Shown: piece after piece, positions 7,933 through 16,957 of the stretch | How positions within the stretch are numbered: position 1 is the first letter of the stretch | How the letters are laid out: every line of letters starts with the position of its first letter | Assembly (NCBI GenBank): GCA_016704305.1 | Contig: JADJAL010000043.1 | Span: forward strand, 1-27,432 | Direction of reading: 5' to 3' | From: Haliea sp. | GTDB lineage: Bacteria > Pseudomonadota > Gammaproteobacteria > Pseudomonadales > Halieaceae | Length of the DNA stretch: 27,432 nucleotides | Program-made: the position numbers and the translations under genes | The notes under the pieces: generated by a model | Database searches by the model: none | Told to the model about the DNA's origin: nothing | Seen by the model: the letters and a program-made list of their open reading frames with translations, nothing else

Positions 7933-10070
7933 ATGCTGAACCCGCGCCTCTTTAAAATCGCTTTGATTGGCATCGCATTACTCCTTGTCCAGGCTTGCCG
8001 CCACCCGATTGAAATCGAGGGGCAAGGGGATGTCACGTCGTCTACCGGCACCAGGGGTTGTTCATTCGAAGAATCGACAGCCTCGCCAGTGCCTGATAAC
8101 TGCGCGCAAAATCTTATCGTTGGAGACTACCAGGAAACTTATTACCCGGTAGCCAGGCCCGGTTGGAAGTTCAAAGGCTGGGTCAACTATTGCACGGACG
8201 TGGTGACACCGCCCTATGGCTGCAGTTTTACTGTACCTGCAGAGACGGTCCAATTGTTTTCAGGGGGGACCGTGTTTCCGCTGAAGGCCGTGTTCGAGCG
8301 GGACGATACCAAACCGAATATTCTGCTGATCATGGCCGATGACCTGGGGTATAACGATCTCGCCATCAACAACGACAACACCCAAATTGATACCCCGAAC
8401 ATGGATCAGCTCGCGCGCGACGGTGTGCGTTTTACTCGGCACTACGCATCTACGGTGTGCTCTCCTGCGCGCGCGGCACTGCTCACCGGTTACCACCCGG
8501 AAAGACTGGGTTATCTGCCCAATGGGCGTGGCATTTCTCCGGCAATCGAGACACTGCCCGAGCGCTTGCAGCAAGAGGGTTATACCACCTGGCACATCGG
8601 CAAGTGGCATATCGGGGATCTGGAGCGAACCGCGTGGCCGGATCACCAGGGCTTCTATCACTGGTTTGGTTTTTCTCAACCAGTGGCGCCTGGCCGGCGT
8701 CCACGTCGGTGGTGAATTGCAACTGACCACACCCGCGTTATCAGAATCCCTGGCTGCAGGGGAGACACGGAGCCTGGCCGGAACTTCACGGGGCATCTGG
8801 AGAACATCCTTACGGATAAAGCCATAACCGTCCTCTCGGAACTGAATGCCGCCCAAGCTCCCTGGTTTCTCAACCTCTGGTACTACGCGCCGCATTCTCC
8901 TATCACCCCGGCGAGCGAGTTCGCACAGAACTATCCCGACACACCCGCCGGCAAGTACCAGGCACTGGTCAATCAGCTCGATCACAATGTCGGTCGCGTG
9001 CTTACTCATCTTGAGCAAATAGGCGCGTTGCAGAACACACTTATTGTCCTGGTCAGCGACAACGGCGGTACTAACAGCGCTATGGATAACAACGCGCCTT
9101 TCAGCGGCGCCAAGGCCACGATGACCGAGGGTGGAATGCGCACGCCTCTGGTGATCAAGTGGCCAGACAGTGCGATGAATGGGCAGGTCCTAGCGGACGT
9201 TGTTTCCATCGAGGACATCTATCCCACCGTACTGGAGTCGATTGGTGTAACGCCCCTTGCGGGCCTGGATGGAGACAGCTTCTATGCAGCGGTCGAACAG
9301 CGTGTATCCATTGGCGTCAAGGAGCGCTATTGGGATGCCCTTATGACGGCTGATTGGACCAGCCATACGGGCCTCTCTGCCGATGGTCGCTGGCGTTTAC
9401 TCCAGTGGTACCCGTTTTGGGGTGCAATGCCGGATCCGATGATCTTCGACCTGGAACTCGACCCCACGTCCGCACTACCTGTTGTGCCGCCGCCGCCATT
9501 ACAACTCACGCAAATGACCGACAACTATCGTGCGTGGTACACGGATGTGCACACCGTAAAGACCAACTTCGTCGCGAACACCAATGGGAGCGGCGTACTG
9601 ACCGGGACGGATTTTCTGCGGACTCCTGGATTTGGTTGGTATACCTTCGGCATTGGCGTGCCACATGCGTATGAGGGACCTATTGCTGCGCAGGCTGGCG
9701 TCTGGACTATGAGCCGAACCGGTAACACGGTGACAGCACAGTTCGGTGATTTGATTCTCCACGGCGACATTCAGAACTCCAACACCTGCCATAGCATTGC
9801 AGTGAGTGGAAGTTTTACCGCCCAGGTCCAGTCAAACGTGGTTCCCAGTTTTAAACTGGCCCTCTATATTGATGGGGTGGCAGTCCAGTCGGAGAGCTTC
9901 AGGCGGTACTGCAGGTAGACGACCCCACGGTTGAGACCATCATCGGTGATCCGCTGAACGTTGCGAACACCGGTGCATTGTCGCCGCCGATTATCATGAA
10001 TACGACCCTGACCTCATCGCCAGCGTCGACGCCGCAATCGTTTAGCGCGCGTTTGTGTCCATCGAGTTAA
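7933..10070 (+). CDS. secreted lipoprotein sulfatase with N-terminal bacterial-repeat domain (frameshifted)
   Basis: A type I sulfatase that would hydrolyse sulfate esters outside the inner membrane. The lipoprotein signal ends in LLLVQAC (Cys 22). Residues about 25-115 resemble a divergent InlB B-repeat (GQGDVTSSTGTRGC, then PGWKFKGWVNYC, GCSFTVPAE and a final LKAVF). The sulfatase domain follows: metal motif NILLIMADDLGYND, formylglycine motif CSPARAALLTGYHPERLG, HIGKWHIGD, LVSDNGGTN and GAKATMTEGGMRTPLVIKWP. About 200 further residues look beta-rich (WTMSRTGNTVTAQFGDLILHG). Frame breaks occur near 8685, 8745-8830 and 9902; after the last, QAVLQVDDPTVETIIG continues to TAA at 10068-10070. 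All key catalytic residues are visible. Activity needs a formylglycine-forming enzyme encoded elsewhere. The substrate is unknown. Confidence 0.85.
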
Positions 10071-10143
10071 ACAGCGCACTAATTATCCCGGCAGGAGATA
10101 GTGAGCTCAGGTATCGCACATCCTGGCGGCCGTTTTTACGCAG
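10071..10143. other. gap between convergent sulfatase genes
   Basis: The two sulfatases end 73 bases apart, facing each other. I see no strong GC hairpin with a T-tract on either strand, so the terminators are not identified. Confidence 0.4.
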
Positions 10144-11790
10144 TCAGTTGGCGCTTCGATTTTTCTTGTAAGCATCCAGTATTTGGTAGTGCGGAACAGC
10201 GCCATGCTGCGGCGCCCACGCCTCGTAGTTTTCTAGCAACAACGCAACCATGGCACTTTCTTTGCTCGCCACATTCGTGGTTTCTGCCGGGTCAGACAAC
10301 AAATCGTATAACTCCGTCGTGGGTGGTGCGTGGTTCCGCTCTTTGTTTTCGTCGTATGCGCTGTTCCCCAGCAGTTTCCATCGACCCTGATGGAGCACGG
10401 CGAATGCGCCATACAGGTTCCAGAAAAAATACTCCGGGGGAGGTTGTTTTTCGCCGCGCAACAGCGGCAGCAAATTTCGGCCCTGCAAGGGCTGCAAAGC
10501 ACTCCCTGAAAGCCACTGCTTCGGATAGTTAACCGTTGTCGCGCTGAGGAATGTGGGCATCAGGTCCAGATAAGTGATCATCTCATCCGTGATCTTGCCG
10601 GCTGCTATTCCTCCGGCGGGCCATCTCGCGACGAGCGGTGAAAGTACACCCCCTTCATTGAGATTGCCTTTCGCGCCACGATAGGGCGCATTTGCCAACT
10701 GGCTGGTCTCTGCTGCCGCGCCGTTATCAGACGCAACAATGATCAGGGTATTGTCCAGTTGCCCGTTTTCCTCAAGCAGCCTCAGTAATTTGCCAAATTC
10801 CGTATCCGTGGCCTCAATCATCGCGGCCCTGACGGCGGATTGCTCACGTATATCCTCCGCTCTTGTGCCCGCAAAATTGGGGATTTTGGTCGGCGCTTTT
10901 TCCGGGAAAAGACCCAAATGGCGCAATTGCGCGACACGTTCATTCCAAATGTTTTCCAAAGGCTGGTCATAGACCTTTCGGTACTTCGCTATCAAGTCTT
11001 CCGGCGCCGCCAGTGGATAATGTGGCGACTGCGAGGCAATGAACAAAAAGAAGGGAGCGTCCTTTTCGGTTTGAAACTGCACTTCGAGTTGCTGCATCGT
11101 TTCCTGGTTCAAGCCGGGAATAGAAAACCACCCGCTGGTAAGTGGAATGGTCTCCTGGTTGCGTCTGTACGGATTTCCCCAGGGATTATTTGGGTAGGGA
11201 TCTGCTTGCCCCCGCATGATGCCAAAAAAATAGTCAAAGCCCCTGAAGTTAGGCGCACTGCCGGTCAAAGGCTCCGATTGTGAGCCGCGGATGTCCCCAA
11301 GGTGCCACTTCCCCTGCAGATAGGTCTTGTACCCGGCGCCTTGCAGCAGCTCGCTTACCAGAGGAATGCCGAGCGGCAACTGTCCCTGATACGCGCTGAA
11401 TTCCGTCTTGAATTTTGGTCCAGCCAGGTCCGCCATTCCCACATCATGGGGATGGTGCCCGGTCAGAATTCCTGCGCGCGTGGGGCTGCATCGCGCCGCC
11501 GTATAAAACCGCCTCACGGTCATACCTTCCCTGGCTATTCGTTCAACATTCGGTGTGTGAATTTCGCCGCCGAAAGCCGACATTTCGGAGTAGCCAGCAT
11601 CGTCAAAAAGCAAGAGGACAATATTTGGTCGCCCCGCCACATTGTGGTCTGGCATTGCTTTTGGAGAGGGAATTGTGTCGCTGCTGCAGGCGAACAAAAT
11701 TGTGGCGGCAAAAATAAAGCACACCAGTTGACCGAGTTTTTGCGCCAGATGTGCCGACAAGGCAGGTTGCGATTTCCGCTGCCGATTCAC
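10144..11790 (-). CDS. arylsulfatase, lipoprotein
   Basis: A complete type I sulfatase of about 548 residues acting outside the inner membrane. Motifs in order: NIVLLLFDDAGYSEMSAFGG (metal-binding Asp pair), CSPTRAGILTGHHPHDVG (Cys converted to formylglycine), LQGKWHLGD, ASQSPHYPLAAP, VASDNGAAAET and GAKGNLNEGGVLSPLVARWP. The signal region IFAATILFACSSD contains a lipobox (LFAC). I prefer GTG at 11790 over ATG at 11838. It overlaps the TGA that closes an upstream reading frame (GTGA at 11787-11790), and it gives a short basic N-region before the hydrophobic core. The frame is unbroken. Its motifs differ from sulfatase 1 (CSPTR versus CSPAR) and it lacks the repeat domain, so the two are not recent duplicates. 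Confidence 0.9.
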   Translation of the reverse strand: MNRQRKSQPALSAHLAQKLGQLVCFIFAATILFACSSDTIPSPKAMPDHNVAGRPNIVLLLFDDAGYSEMSAFGGEIHTPNVERIAREGMTVRRFYTAARCSPTRAGILTGHHPHDVGMADLAGPKFKTEFSAYQGQLPLGIPLVSELLQGAGYKTYLQGKWHLGDIRGSQSEPLTGSAPNFRGFDYFFGIMRGQADPYPNNPWGNPYRRNQETIPLTSGWFSIPGLNQETMQQLEVQFQTEKDAPFFLFIASQSPHYPLAAPEDLIAKYRKVYDQPLENIWNERVAQLRHLGLFPEKAPTKIPNFAGTRAEDIREQSAVRAAMIEATDTEFGKLLRLLEENGQLDNTLIIVASDNGAAAETSQLANAPYRGAKGNLNEGGVLSPLVARWPAGGIAAGKITDEMITYLDLMPTFLSATTVNYPKQWLSGSALQPLQGRNLLPLLRGEKQPPPEYFFWNLYGAFAVLHQGRWKLLGNSAYDENKERNHAPPTTELYDLLSDPAETTNVASKESAMVALLLENYEAWAPQHGAVPHYQILDAYKKNRSAN

Positions 11791-11864
11791 GCGTGAACAT
11801 CGGCGTAGTGGATGAAAGTGCCGATCACGCGCCACCATTCGTTGTTGGCCTCATGCAACATCAT
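11787..11864 (-). CDS. 25-codon reading frame linking the propeller gene and sulfatase 2
   Basis: ATG at 11864 overlaps the TGA of the propeller frame (ATGA), and the TGA at 11787-11789 overlaps the GTG start of sulfatase 2 (GTGA). The peptide contains HEANNEWWRVIGTFIHYAD, a composition that looks like real protein. The same frame is open further upstream (NNPRRFSRLAAGARMM). An alternative is therefore that this is the true C-terminus of the propeller protein, reached after an indel between about 11900 and 12000. I cannot decide between a coupled micro-ORF and a frameshifted tail, and no family is recognised. Confidence 0.4.
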   Translation of the reverse strand: MMLHEANNEWWRVIGTFIHYADVHA

Positions 11865-13450
11865 TCGCGCTCCTGCAGCGAGGCGACTGAATCGACGCGG
11901 GTTATTGGCAGCTGTCTCAATTCGGGTCGCTGTTCTGGGCGGGCCCAGGCTTTGATGTAGTGTCTAAACCCGTTTCTGAAGCGGGGCCTGCATCTGTGTC
12001 GGAACAGCGTCAGCACTTGATTGGCCTTGACGTTATGCAGTGTGGATTCGACGCCGTTCAGCCATTGCACACGGATATCGACATCGGAATGCCCGGCGAG
12101 TCCAATCTGCAGTGGGCTGCAACTCGATGAACGCAGGTTGCCGGCCGAACCGCTGTACTCGCGATACGCAAGCAACTTGCCGTGCGCTGAGATCCAGACT
12201 TTATTGCCGAAGCCGAGGCGGTTATTTTTTGTGCCGTGAAAATTTAGCTGCAGCCAGTTGTGTACCGGGGCACTGGTGTTTTTCAACAGCATGTATCCAT
12301 TCATATCGTCGGTGGCGATATCCAGCAGGCCATCATTGTTGAAGTCGGCGAGGGCCGCATCGCCGTTTTTCATGCGTATGTCAGGCGCCGGAGCATCCAG
12401 TTTTACGCTCGAGAAGGCCAGTTTGCCGTCATTGAGATGCACGTAGTATCCGTCGGAACGAACATTCACCACATCCAGCAAGCCATCGTTATCGATATCA
12501 CCCCACGAGACGCCGGTGGAGATCGTTTTCGAGGGTAATGTAAAGGCCGGTGACGCCACACTGCGGAATTGGCCAGCGTCATTGACGAGCAGCATATTCG
12601 GCTTGGCCAGACGGCTGAGAAAAATGTCGAGGTCACCGTCGTTATCCGCATCGCCCCAGGCCATACCGAAGGAGGCCACGCCCTTGAACGCAAATTCCGG
12701 CCGTTTGAGTTCGACGAACTGTCCTGCGCCATTATTCCGGTACAGCGTGAGTGGCCAGCCGGCCAGCAAGTCGATGTCGCCATCCTGGTCAAAATCCGCA
12801 GGCGCTGCCTGTACTGCAGGGAATGACAGGCCCACCTTGTCGGTCACATCGGTGAACGTGCCGTCGCCATTGTTTTTGTACATCACGTTTTTCGAGTCGA
12901 AATTGAGCAGAAAGAGATCCAGCAGACCGTCCTCGTTATAGTCGAACCAGACACTGGATCTGCCGCGACCGAATTGGTTCATGGTGCCGGCGCTGCGCGT
13001 GATTTCTGTGAACGTGAAATCGCCCTTACCCTGGAGTAGCTCATCGTACTTTATCCCCAGCGTTTGGCCTTCTTTGGCGCCGTGCGAAATGAACAAATCC
13101 ATATTTCCGTCGTTGTCAAAGTCCGCGCAGCTCGCGCCGTGGCGGTCGCCTTGTTGCTTGTATTCCCACTCGGATGTCTTGATGCCGGAATTACCGGTGA
13201 CATCTTCAAACGCACGATCCTCGGTCTGGGCCAGCATCAAGGGACCGGCGCCGTGGCCCACGTAGATCAGGTCAATGCGCTCGTCATTGTTAAAGTCGCC
13301 CCACAGCGCGCCATATTCGCCATATACAGAGGCGGACGGCAGGTCCGCAGAAATGTCCTCGAATGCCACCCTGGCCGGCGGTTCGGCGTGGCCATTGGCG
13401 GCGAGCAACAGTGTTATGAGGAGGAAGGCACAACGGCGTATTGGGTGCAT
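11861..13450 (-). CDS. secreted FG-GAP/VCBS beta-propeller with ASPIC/UnbV domain (CRTAC1-like)
   Basis: An exported protein with signal peptide MHPIRRCAFLLITLLLAANG, cleaved after about HAEP. Seven calcium-binding DxDxDG-type loops occur at about residues 52-60, 110-118, 170-178, 219-227, 268-276, 318-326 and 369-377 (for example DFDNDGNMD, DFDQDGDID, DADNDGDLD), matching a seven-bladed propeller. Residues 397-482 are an ASPIC/UnbV domain (RLGFGNKVWISAHGKLLAYR, then VQWLNGVES). The last 47 residues are Arg-rich (FRHRCRPRFRNGFRHYIKAW) and unlike the family, so a shift near 12000 is suspected. No enzyme signature is present; adhesion or carbohydrate binding is the family expectation. It follows the M48 gene by 59 bases and precedes sulfatase 2. 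Confidence 0.88.
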   Translation of the reverse strand: MHPIRRCAFLLITLLLAANGHAEPPARVAFEDISADLPSASVYGEYGALWGDFNNDERIDLIYVGHGAGPLMLAQTEDRAFEDVTGNSGIKTSEWEYKQQGDRHGASCADFDNDGNMDLFISHGAKEGQTLGIKYDELLQGKGDFTFTEITRSAGTMNQFGRGRSSVWFDYNEDGLLDLFLLNFDSKNVMYKNNGDGTFTDVTDKVGLSFPAVQAAPADFDQDGDIDLLAGWPLTLYRNNGAGQFVELKRPEFAFKGVASFGMAWGDADNDGDLDIFLSRLAKPNMLLVNDAGQFRSVASPAFTLPSKTISTGVSWGDIDNDGLLDVVNVRSDGYYVHLNDGKLAFSSVKLDAPAPDIRMKNGDAALADFNNDGLLDIATDDMNGYMLLKNTSAPVHNWLQLNFHGTKNNRLGFGNKVWISAHGKLLAYREYSGSAGNLRSSSCSPLQIGLAGHSDVDIRVQWLNGVESTLHNVKANQVLTLFRHRCRPRFRNGFRHYIKAWARPEQRPELRQLPITRVDSVASLQERE

Positions 13451-13509
13451 CGTTATTCTCGTGGCTCATTCAGCAATCGGTAGAGCCTACCTTAATTTGC
13501 AGCGATCGG

Positions 13510-14318
13510 TTAACGCACAATGTCCACTTTATGCACCGCTGCAAGTTTTCCGGTGGGGTTGAGCTGTCGCATCGCGGGATCATCGCGGCCAGGTTTCTGG
13601 CGATTGCCTGGCGCGGGGTGAAGTGCTTAAAACTGGGGTGGATTGGCGCCGCCCTGCGCGGCCATCTTCTCCACAGCGAGATGGCGGCATCGGGATCGTA
13701 ACCAGCCAATACGGCGAGCTGCATGCCGATTTCATCCGCCTCCCTTTCTGCAGTGCGACTGTTCGGTAAATCCAGCGCCACTTTCGCCGCCATCGCCGCG
13801 CCGCCCATCGCTATGCCGGGTTTGTCCGCCATCGCGCCGACCGCGACCACGCCCAGCGTCGTGGCCATTGCGCGCGACATCTGCTCCGCCGTGTGATTGG
13901 CCAGCGCGTGGGAGATCTCATGCCCCATGATCTGGGCGAACTCGGAATCGGTGAGTTGCAACTTGTTGAATAGGCCTGTGTACACCGCCATGCGACCGCC
14001 CGCCATGCACCAGGCATTGACGACTTTCGGTTCGTCGATGATGGCGACGCTCCACTCCCAGTTTGCGGTCTCGGGAAATTTCGCTATCGCCACCGTCACC
14101 AGTCGCCCGGTGATGGTCGCCACACGCTTGGCGAGCGCCGGGTCGTTGACCAGTTTGTTTTTCTTGTCCAATTCGCTCACGGTGCTGAGGTAGGCCTTTT
14201 TCGACTCAACGACCGCCGCCTGCGGAGAGATCAGCATCAATTGCGAGCGCCCCGTGGGACTGGTGGCGCATGCCGCAACCAGAACGTACATCAGCATAAG
14301 TAACAGTATTCGATTCAT
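13510..14318 (-). CDS. M48-family metalloprotease, lipoprotein (3' end frameshifted)
   Basis: A membrane-anchored periplasmic zinc protease similar to LoiP/YggG and BepA-type quality-control enzymes. The signal MNRILLLMLMYVLVAAC has a lipobox with Cys 17. The zinc motif HEISH is at residues 133-137 and the third ligand lies in EREADEIGMQLA (about Glu 193). After about residue 215 the frame breaks. Other frames give KMAAQGGANPPQF, then THPAPGNRQ (the family's STHPxxxxR motif), and end VHKVDIVR with TAA at 13510-13512. The indels sit at runs of A and T near 13625-13675. Restored length is about 265-270 residues, normal for the group. Substrates are not predictable. Confidence 0.88.
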
Positions 14319-14335
14319 GCTGTCGTGCGCTCCAG

Positions 14336-14357
14336 TGTCGCTTTATTGTCGCTTTAG
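14336..14357. repeat. 11-base tandem repeat
   Basis: TGTCGCTTTAT at 14336-14346 is followed directly by TGTCGCTTTAG at 14347-14357, ten of eleven bases identical. It lies just upstream of the M48 start codon. It may be a slippage duplication. Confidence 0.8.
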
Positions 14358-14400
14358 TGTGGCGCCAGTGTGCCGGTGATCGGGACGCAGTGCCAGCGAC

Positions 14401-14424
14401 TAAAACGGCAATTAAAACGGCAAT
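14401..14424. repeat. perfect 12-base tandem repeat over a stop codon
   Basis: TAAAACGGCAAT occurs twice in direct tandem. On the minus strand this duplicates the end of the Rieske gene (TTG CCG TTT TAA then TTG CCG TTT TAG). The protein ends at the first copy (TAA, 14412-14414) and the second copy is a relic. It looks like replication slippage or an assembly duplication. Confidence 0.85.
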
Positions 14425-15497
14425 CCGGCATCAATATTGTGATTGGCCTGCGCCGGGGTCGCCATGCCCTCGGTGTGCACGATGCCATTGAGCTCTGCCC
14501 GAATCATCGCCGCATCCTCCGGCGACGAGAAGAACTGCGAGTACCATTTGCGCCCGGTGCGGAACGGGCCGTCGGTCTTCATCTGCATGATCTTAATGGC
14601 AGGGCGCTTGTTGGCCCACGCATTGAAGTCCGCGCCGAACGCTTCCAGCGCGCCCGCTTGCGCCTCCTTCGACGCTGCGCGGTCCTCATCCGTGGCGGTT
14701 GCCGCACTGCCTTTGAACAGGCAGCCGTGGAAACACTTGGTGAGGCCATCGTCCACCGGGGTATTGGCGATCAATTCGTAGATCGTGTTGCCCGCGAACA
14801 CCTGCTTGGACAGCAGGATGCCGGGCCCTGTACCAGGTGGTGGTGTACAGGTAGGTCTGGTACAACTGCATCGGCCCACCCCTGGCGCTGCACGTAGACG
14901 TGGTCGATGAATTGGTTCTCGAAGTACTCTCGCTGGGGCGCCGTGGTCGGGCCCAGGTGGCGCACATCGGCCATGTTGTCGAGTATTTCCTGCGTGTGCG
15001 GCCGGCAGCTCGCCGAGGTGGTCGAGCTCCCAGCGCACCCACTGCGGGTCGTCCCACTCCGGCAGGAACGGTGGATCGTAATCGGGCGCGCGGCCATCCG
15101 GGTCGTACCAGGCCATGATGCAGCCCATGTTGTCCACCACCGGGTAGGAGCGGATGGACGCGGATTTGGGGCAGGGGCCGTCGTGGTAGGGAATATCATC
15201 CACGTCACCGGCCGAGTTGTAGCGCCAGCCGTGGTACGGGCAGCGGATGGAGTCGCCCTCGATCTGCTTGCCGTTCTTGACGATCATCGCGCTGGTGCTC
15301 GCGGTCAGGTGCGTGCCCATGCGGGCGCAGTAGGCGTCCAGCATCACCGGCTTGCCACTTTCGCCGCGGTACAGCGCCAGGTCCTGGCCGGGAAATAGCG
15401 CACGGCCATCGGGCCCTGGTCCAGTTCCCTTTCTCCGCCACGATGAACCAGCCCGGGGAGGTATTGGGGCCCAGATTGTATTCAGCCCTGTCGCCAT
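14412..15497 (-). CDS. Rieske [2Fe-2S] oxygenase, KshA-like (frameshifted)
   Basis: The oxygenase component of a Rieske non-haem iron monooxygenase, related to the 3-ketosteroid 9-alpha-hydroxylase group. It would receive electrons from a reductase not encoded here. ATG at 15497 (MATGLNTIWAP) follows AAGGTG at 15503-15508. The Rieske domain has CARMGTHLT and, later, SIRCPYHGWRYNSAGDV. The second ligand pair C-x2-H is intact; the first should be C-x-H but reads C-A-R. The catalytic part has ENQFIDHVYVQ in another frame, then LSKQVFAGNTIYELIANTPV and ends NHNIDAGLPF. Frame breaks lie near 15410-15470 and 14820-15000. Length is about 360 residues. Steroid substrate is only a family-level guess. 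Confidence 0.82.
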   Translation of the reverse strand: MATGLNTIWAPIPPRAGSSWRRKGTGPGPDGRALFPGQDLALYRGESGKPVMLDAYCARMGTHLTASTSAMIVKNGKQIEGDSIRCPYHGWRYNSAGDVDDIPYHDGPCPKSASIRSYPVVDNMGCIMAWYDPDGRAPDYDPPFLPEWDDPQWVRWELDHLGELPAAHAGNTRQHGRCAPPGPDHGAPARVLREPIHRPRLRAAPGVGRCSCTRPTCTPPPGTGPGILLSKQVFAGNTIYELIANTPVDDGLTKCFHGCLFKGSAATATDEDRAASKEAQAGALEAFGADFNAWANKRPAIKIMQMKTDGPFRTGRKWYSQFFSSPEDAAMIRAELNGIVHTEGMATPAQANHNIDAGLPF

Positions 15498-15502
15498 GAT
15501 GT

Positions 15503-15508
15503 CACCTT
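15503..15508 (-). promoter_or_regulatory. ribosome binding site of the Rieske gene
   Basis: The minus strand reads AAGGTG five bases before the ATG at 15497. It supports that start over an upstream start at 15569 in the same frame, which has no such site and would add a non-homologous extension. Confidence 0.5.
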
Positions 15509-15607
15509 GTTGGATGTTGCCGATGCGTGAGTATAAACCGTGCGCGTATCGCGGGTATCGCTTATGCAAGCCTGCCGCGGGAAAGGAGTGCGCTCCGGCT
15601 CAACTAT

Positions 15608-16956
15608 TCAACTTTGGCTGCACCAGTCGTCGCATTGCCTGAGGCGACTAGCCACAGCTGCATCGGGCGGGCTCATCGTATTGAAGCGCTGCCCGAGGTA
15701 AATCCCGGTGAATGCCCACAACGCTGCAACGACCGCGCCGATCAGCGCCACGGCCGCCAGTCCCAACCCGAACACCTGCGTAAGTCCGGTAAAGGCCCAG
15801 GCGCTCAGCATATCGCCGCCGCGATAGATCACGATGTCGATCACCGGCTTGGCCTTGAAGCGCGTCTCCCGATCCACGGTGGTGAACAGCATTTCGCGCG
15901 CTGGGCGCGACACCGCGTATTCACCGGCCCGGCGGATAATCTGCAGCGCCACGACCACGCCCACCAGCGGCGCGGCGGCCAGCATCATCAACCCCACGCC
16001 AGTCAGCACGGGTATCAAGGCCAGCGTGCTGGGCATGCCCAGGCGTTTGACGATGCGCCCGGTGGCAAACACCGCGACCAGGATGGTCAGGCTGTTGACC
16101 GCAAGATCCATATTCGCCCAGATCTGCGTGCGGGTTTCTGTGTCGTATACATCGAGCAGGTTTTTCAATCTCGAAATAGACGAATGCGAAATAAAGGTAT
16201 AGGGAGGAACAGAAACAGGCCGATGGCAGGAGATAGCCGCTGCGCAGGAATTCCGCAAAACCCGCCAGCGGATTGCCGCCGATTGCGAGGTTGGCCGTAT
16301 CCAGTGCGACGTTGCGATTGTGCAGGTCGGAGATTTTCAGGCGCTGCAACCAACTGACCAGAGGCAGGGTGATAGCCACCATCGCACTGGCAATCAGCAG
16401 CAGGGCGTCGGTACCGAGATCACCCACCAGCAGCGACGCCGTGGCCGGCCCGACAATGCCGCCGGCGCTGGCCCCGGCACCGATGAAGCCGAACAGCCGC
16501 GTGGCCTGCGGTTTGGAAAACGTGTCCGCCATGAAGCTCCAGAATACGGAGATATGGAACAGGCTGAACAGGCTGACCCAGAGATAGAAACCCTTGTCCA
16601 GCAAGGTGTGCTCAGTGAGTATGTGCTCACCTACGTGAACAGGATGAAGCTGGCGGCGAACTGGCCGTAGACCGAGGCACCACCGCTGGAAGCGAATTTT
16701 TTGAAATGGCGGCGCCGTACAGCGACACCGCGATGGTGCTGATAAAAACGTGATGGTCCACAGCCAGCTGACTTCCCGCATCGGTCCAGTCGCTAGCCAG
16801 CGCGTCGCGCACCGGGCGCAGGATGCAGTACGAGCCCATCAGCAGGAACACCAGCAGGAAGGACGCCAGCGTGGCGCGAGTGTCCTCGACCTCGATCTCG
16901 CAGGCCCGCGCGAGGATGCGCTGCAGCCGGCCGCCTGCGGCGGAGTTGTCGCCCAT
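15608..16956 (-). CDS. NTT/MFS-type membrane transporter (ATP:ADP antiporter-like family), frameshifted
   Basis: A polytopic inner-membrane carrier of the group often annotated as NTP/NDP exchange or MFS transporter (COG3202-like). In free-living bacteria its substrate is generally unknown. The start ATG at 16956 (MGDNSAAGG) leads to RATLASFLLVFLLMGSYC and ILRPVRDALASDW. Middle pieces are FHISVFWSFMADTFSK and RLFGFIGAGASAGGIVGP. The C-terminal third carries the family signature SRPAREMLFTTVDRETRFK and VIDIVIYRGGDMLSAW. About 11-12 helices are expected over some 450 residues. There are indels near 16650-16760 and 16150-16220. The gene begins one base after the stop of the aldo/keto reductase (TAGCATG), so the two are almost certainly co-transcribed. 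Confidence 0.8.
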
Positions 16957-16957
16957 G

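Noticed and set aside
11791..11838. ATG at 11838 as the start of sulfatase 2
   Set aside because: It would add 16 basic residues before an already adequate signal and overlap another coding-like frame. The GTG at 11790 overlaps a stop codon in the typical coupled manner.
7933..11838. The two sulfatases as an inverted duplication
   Set aside because: Their catalytic motifs, lengths and accessory domains differ clearly, so they are distinct family members.
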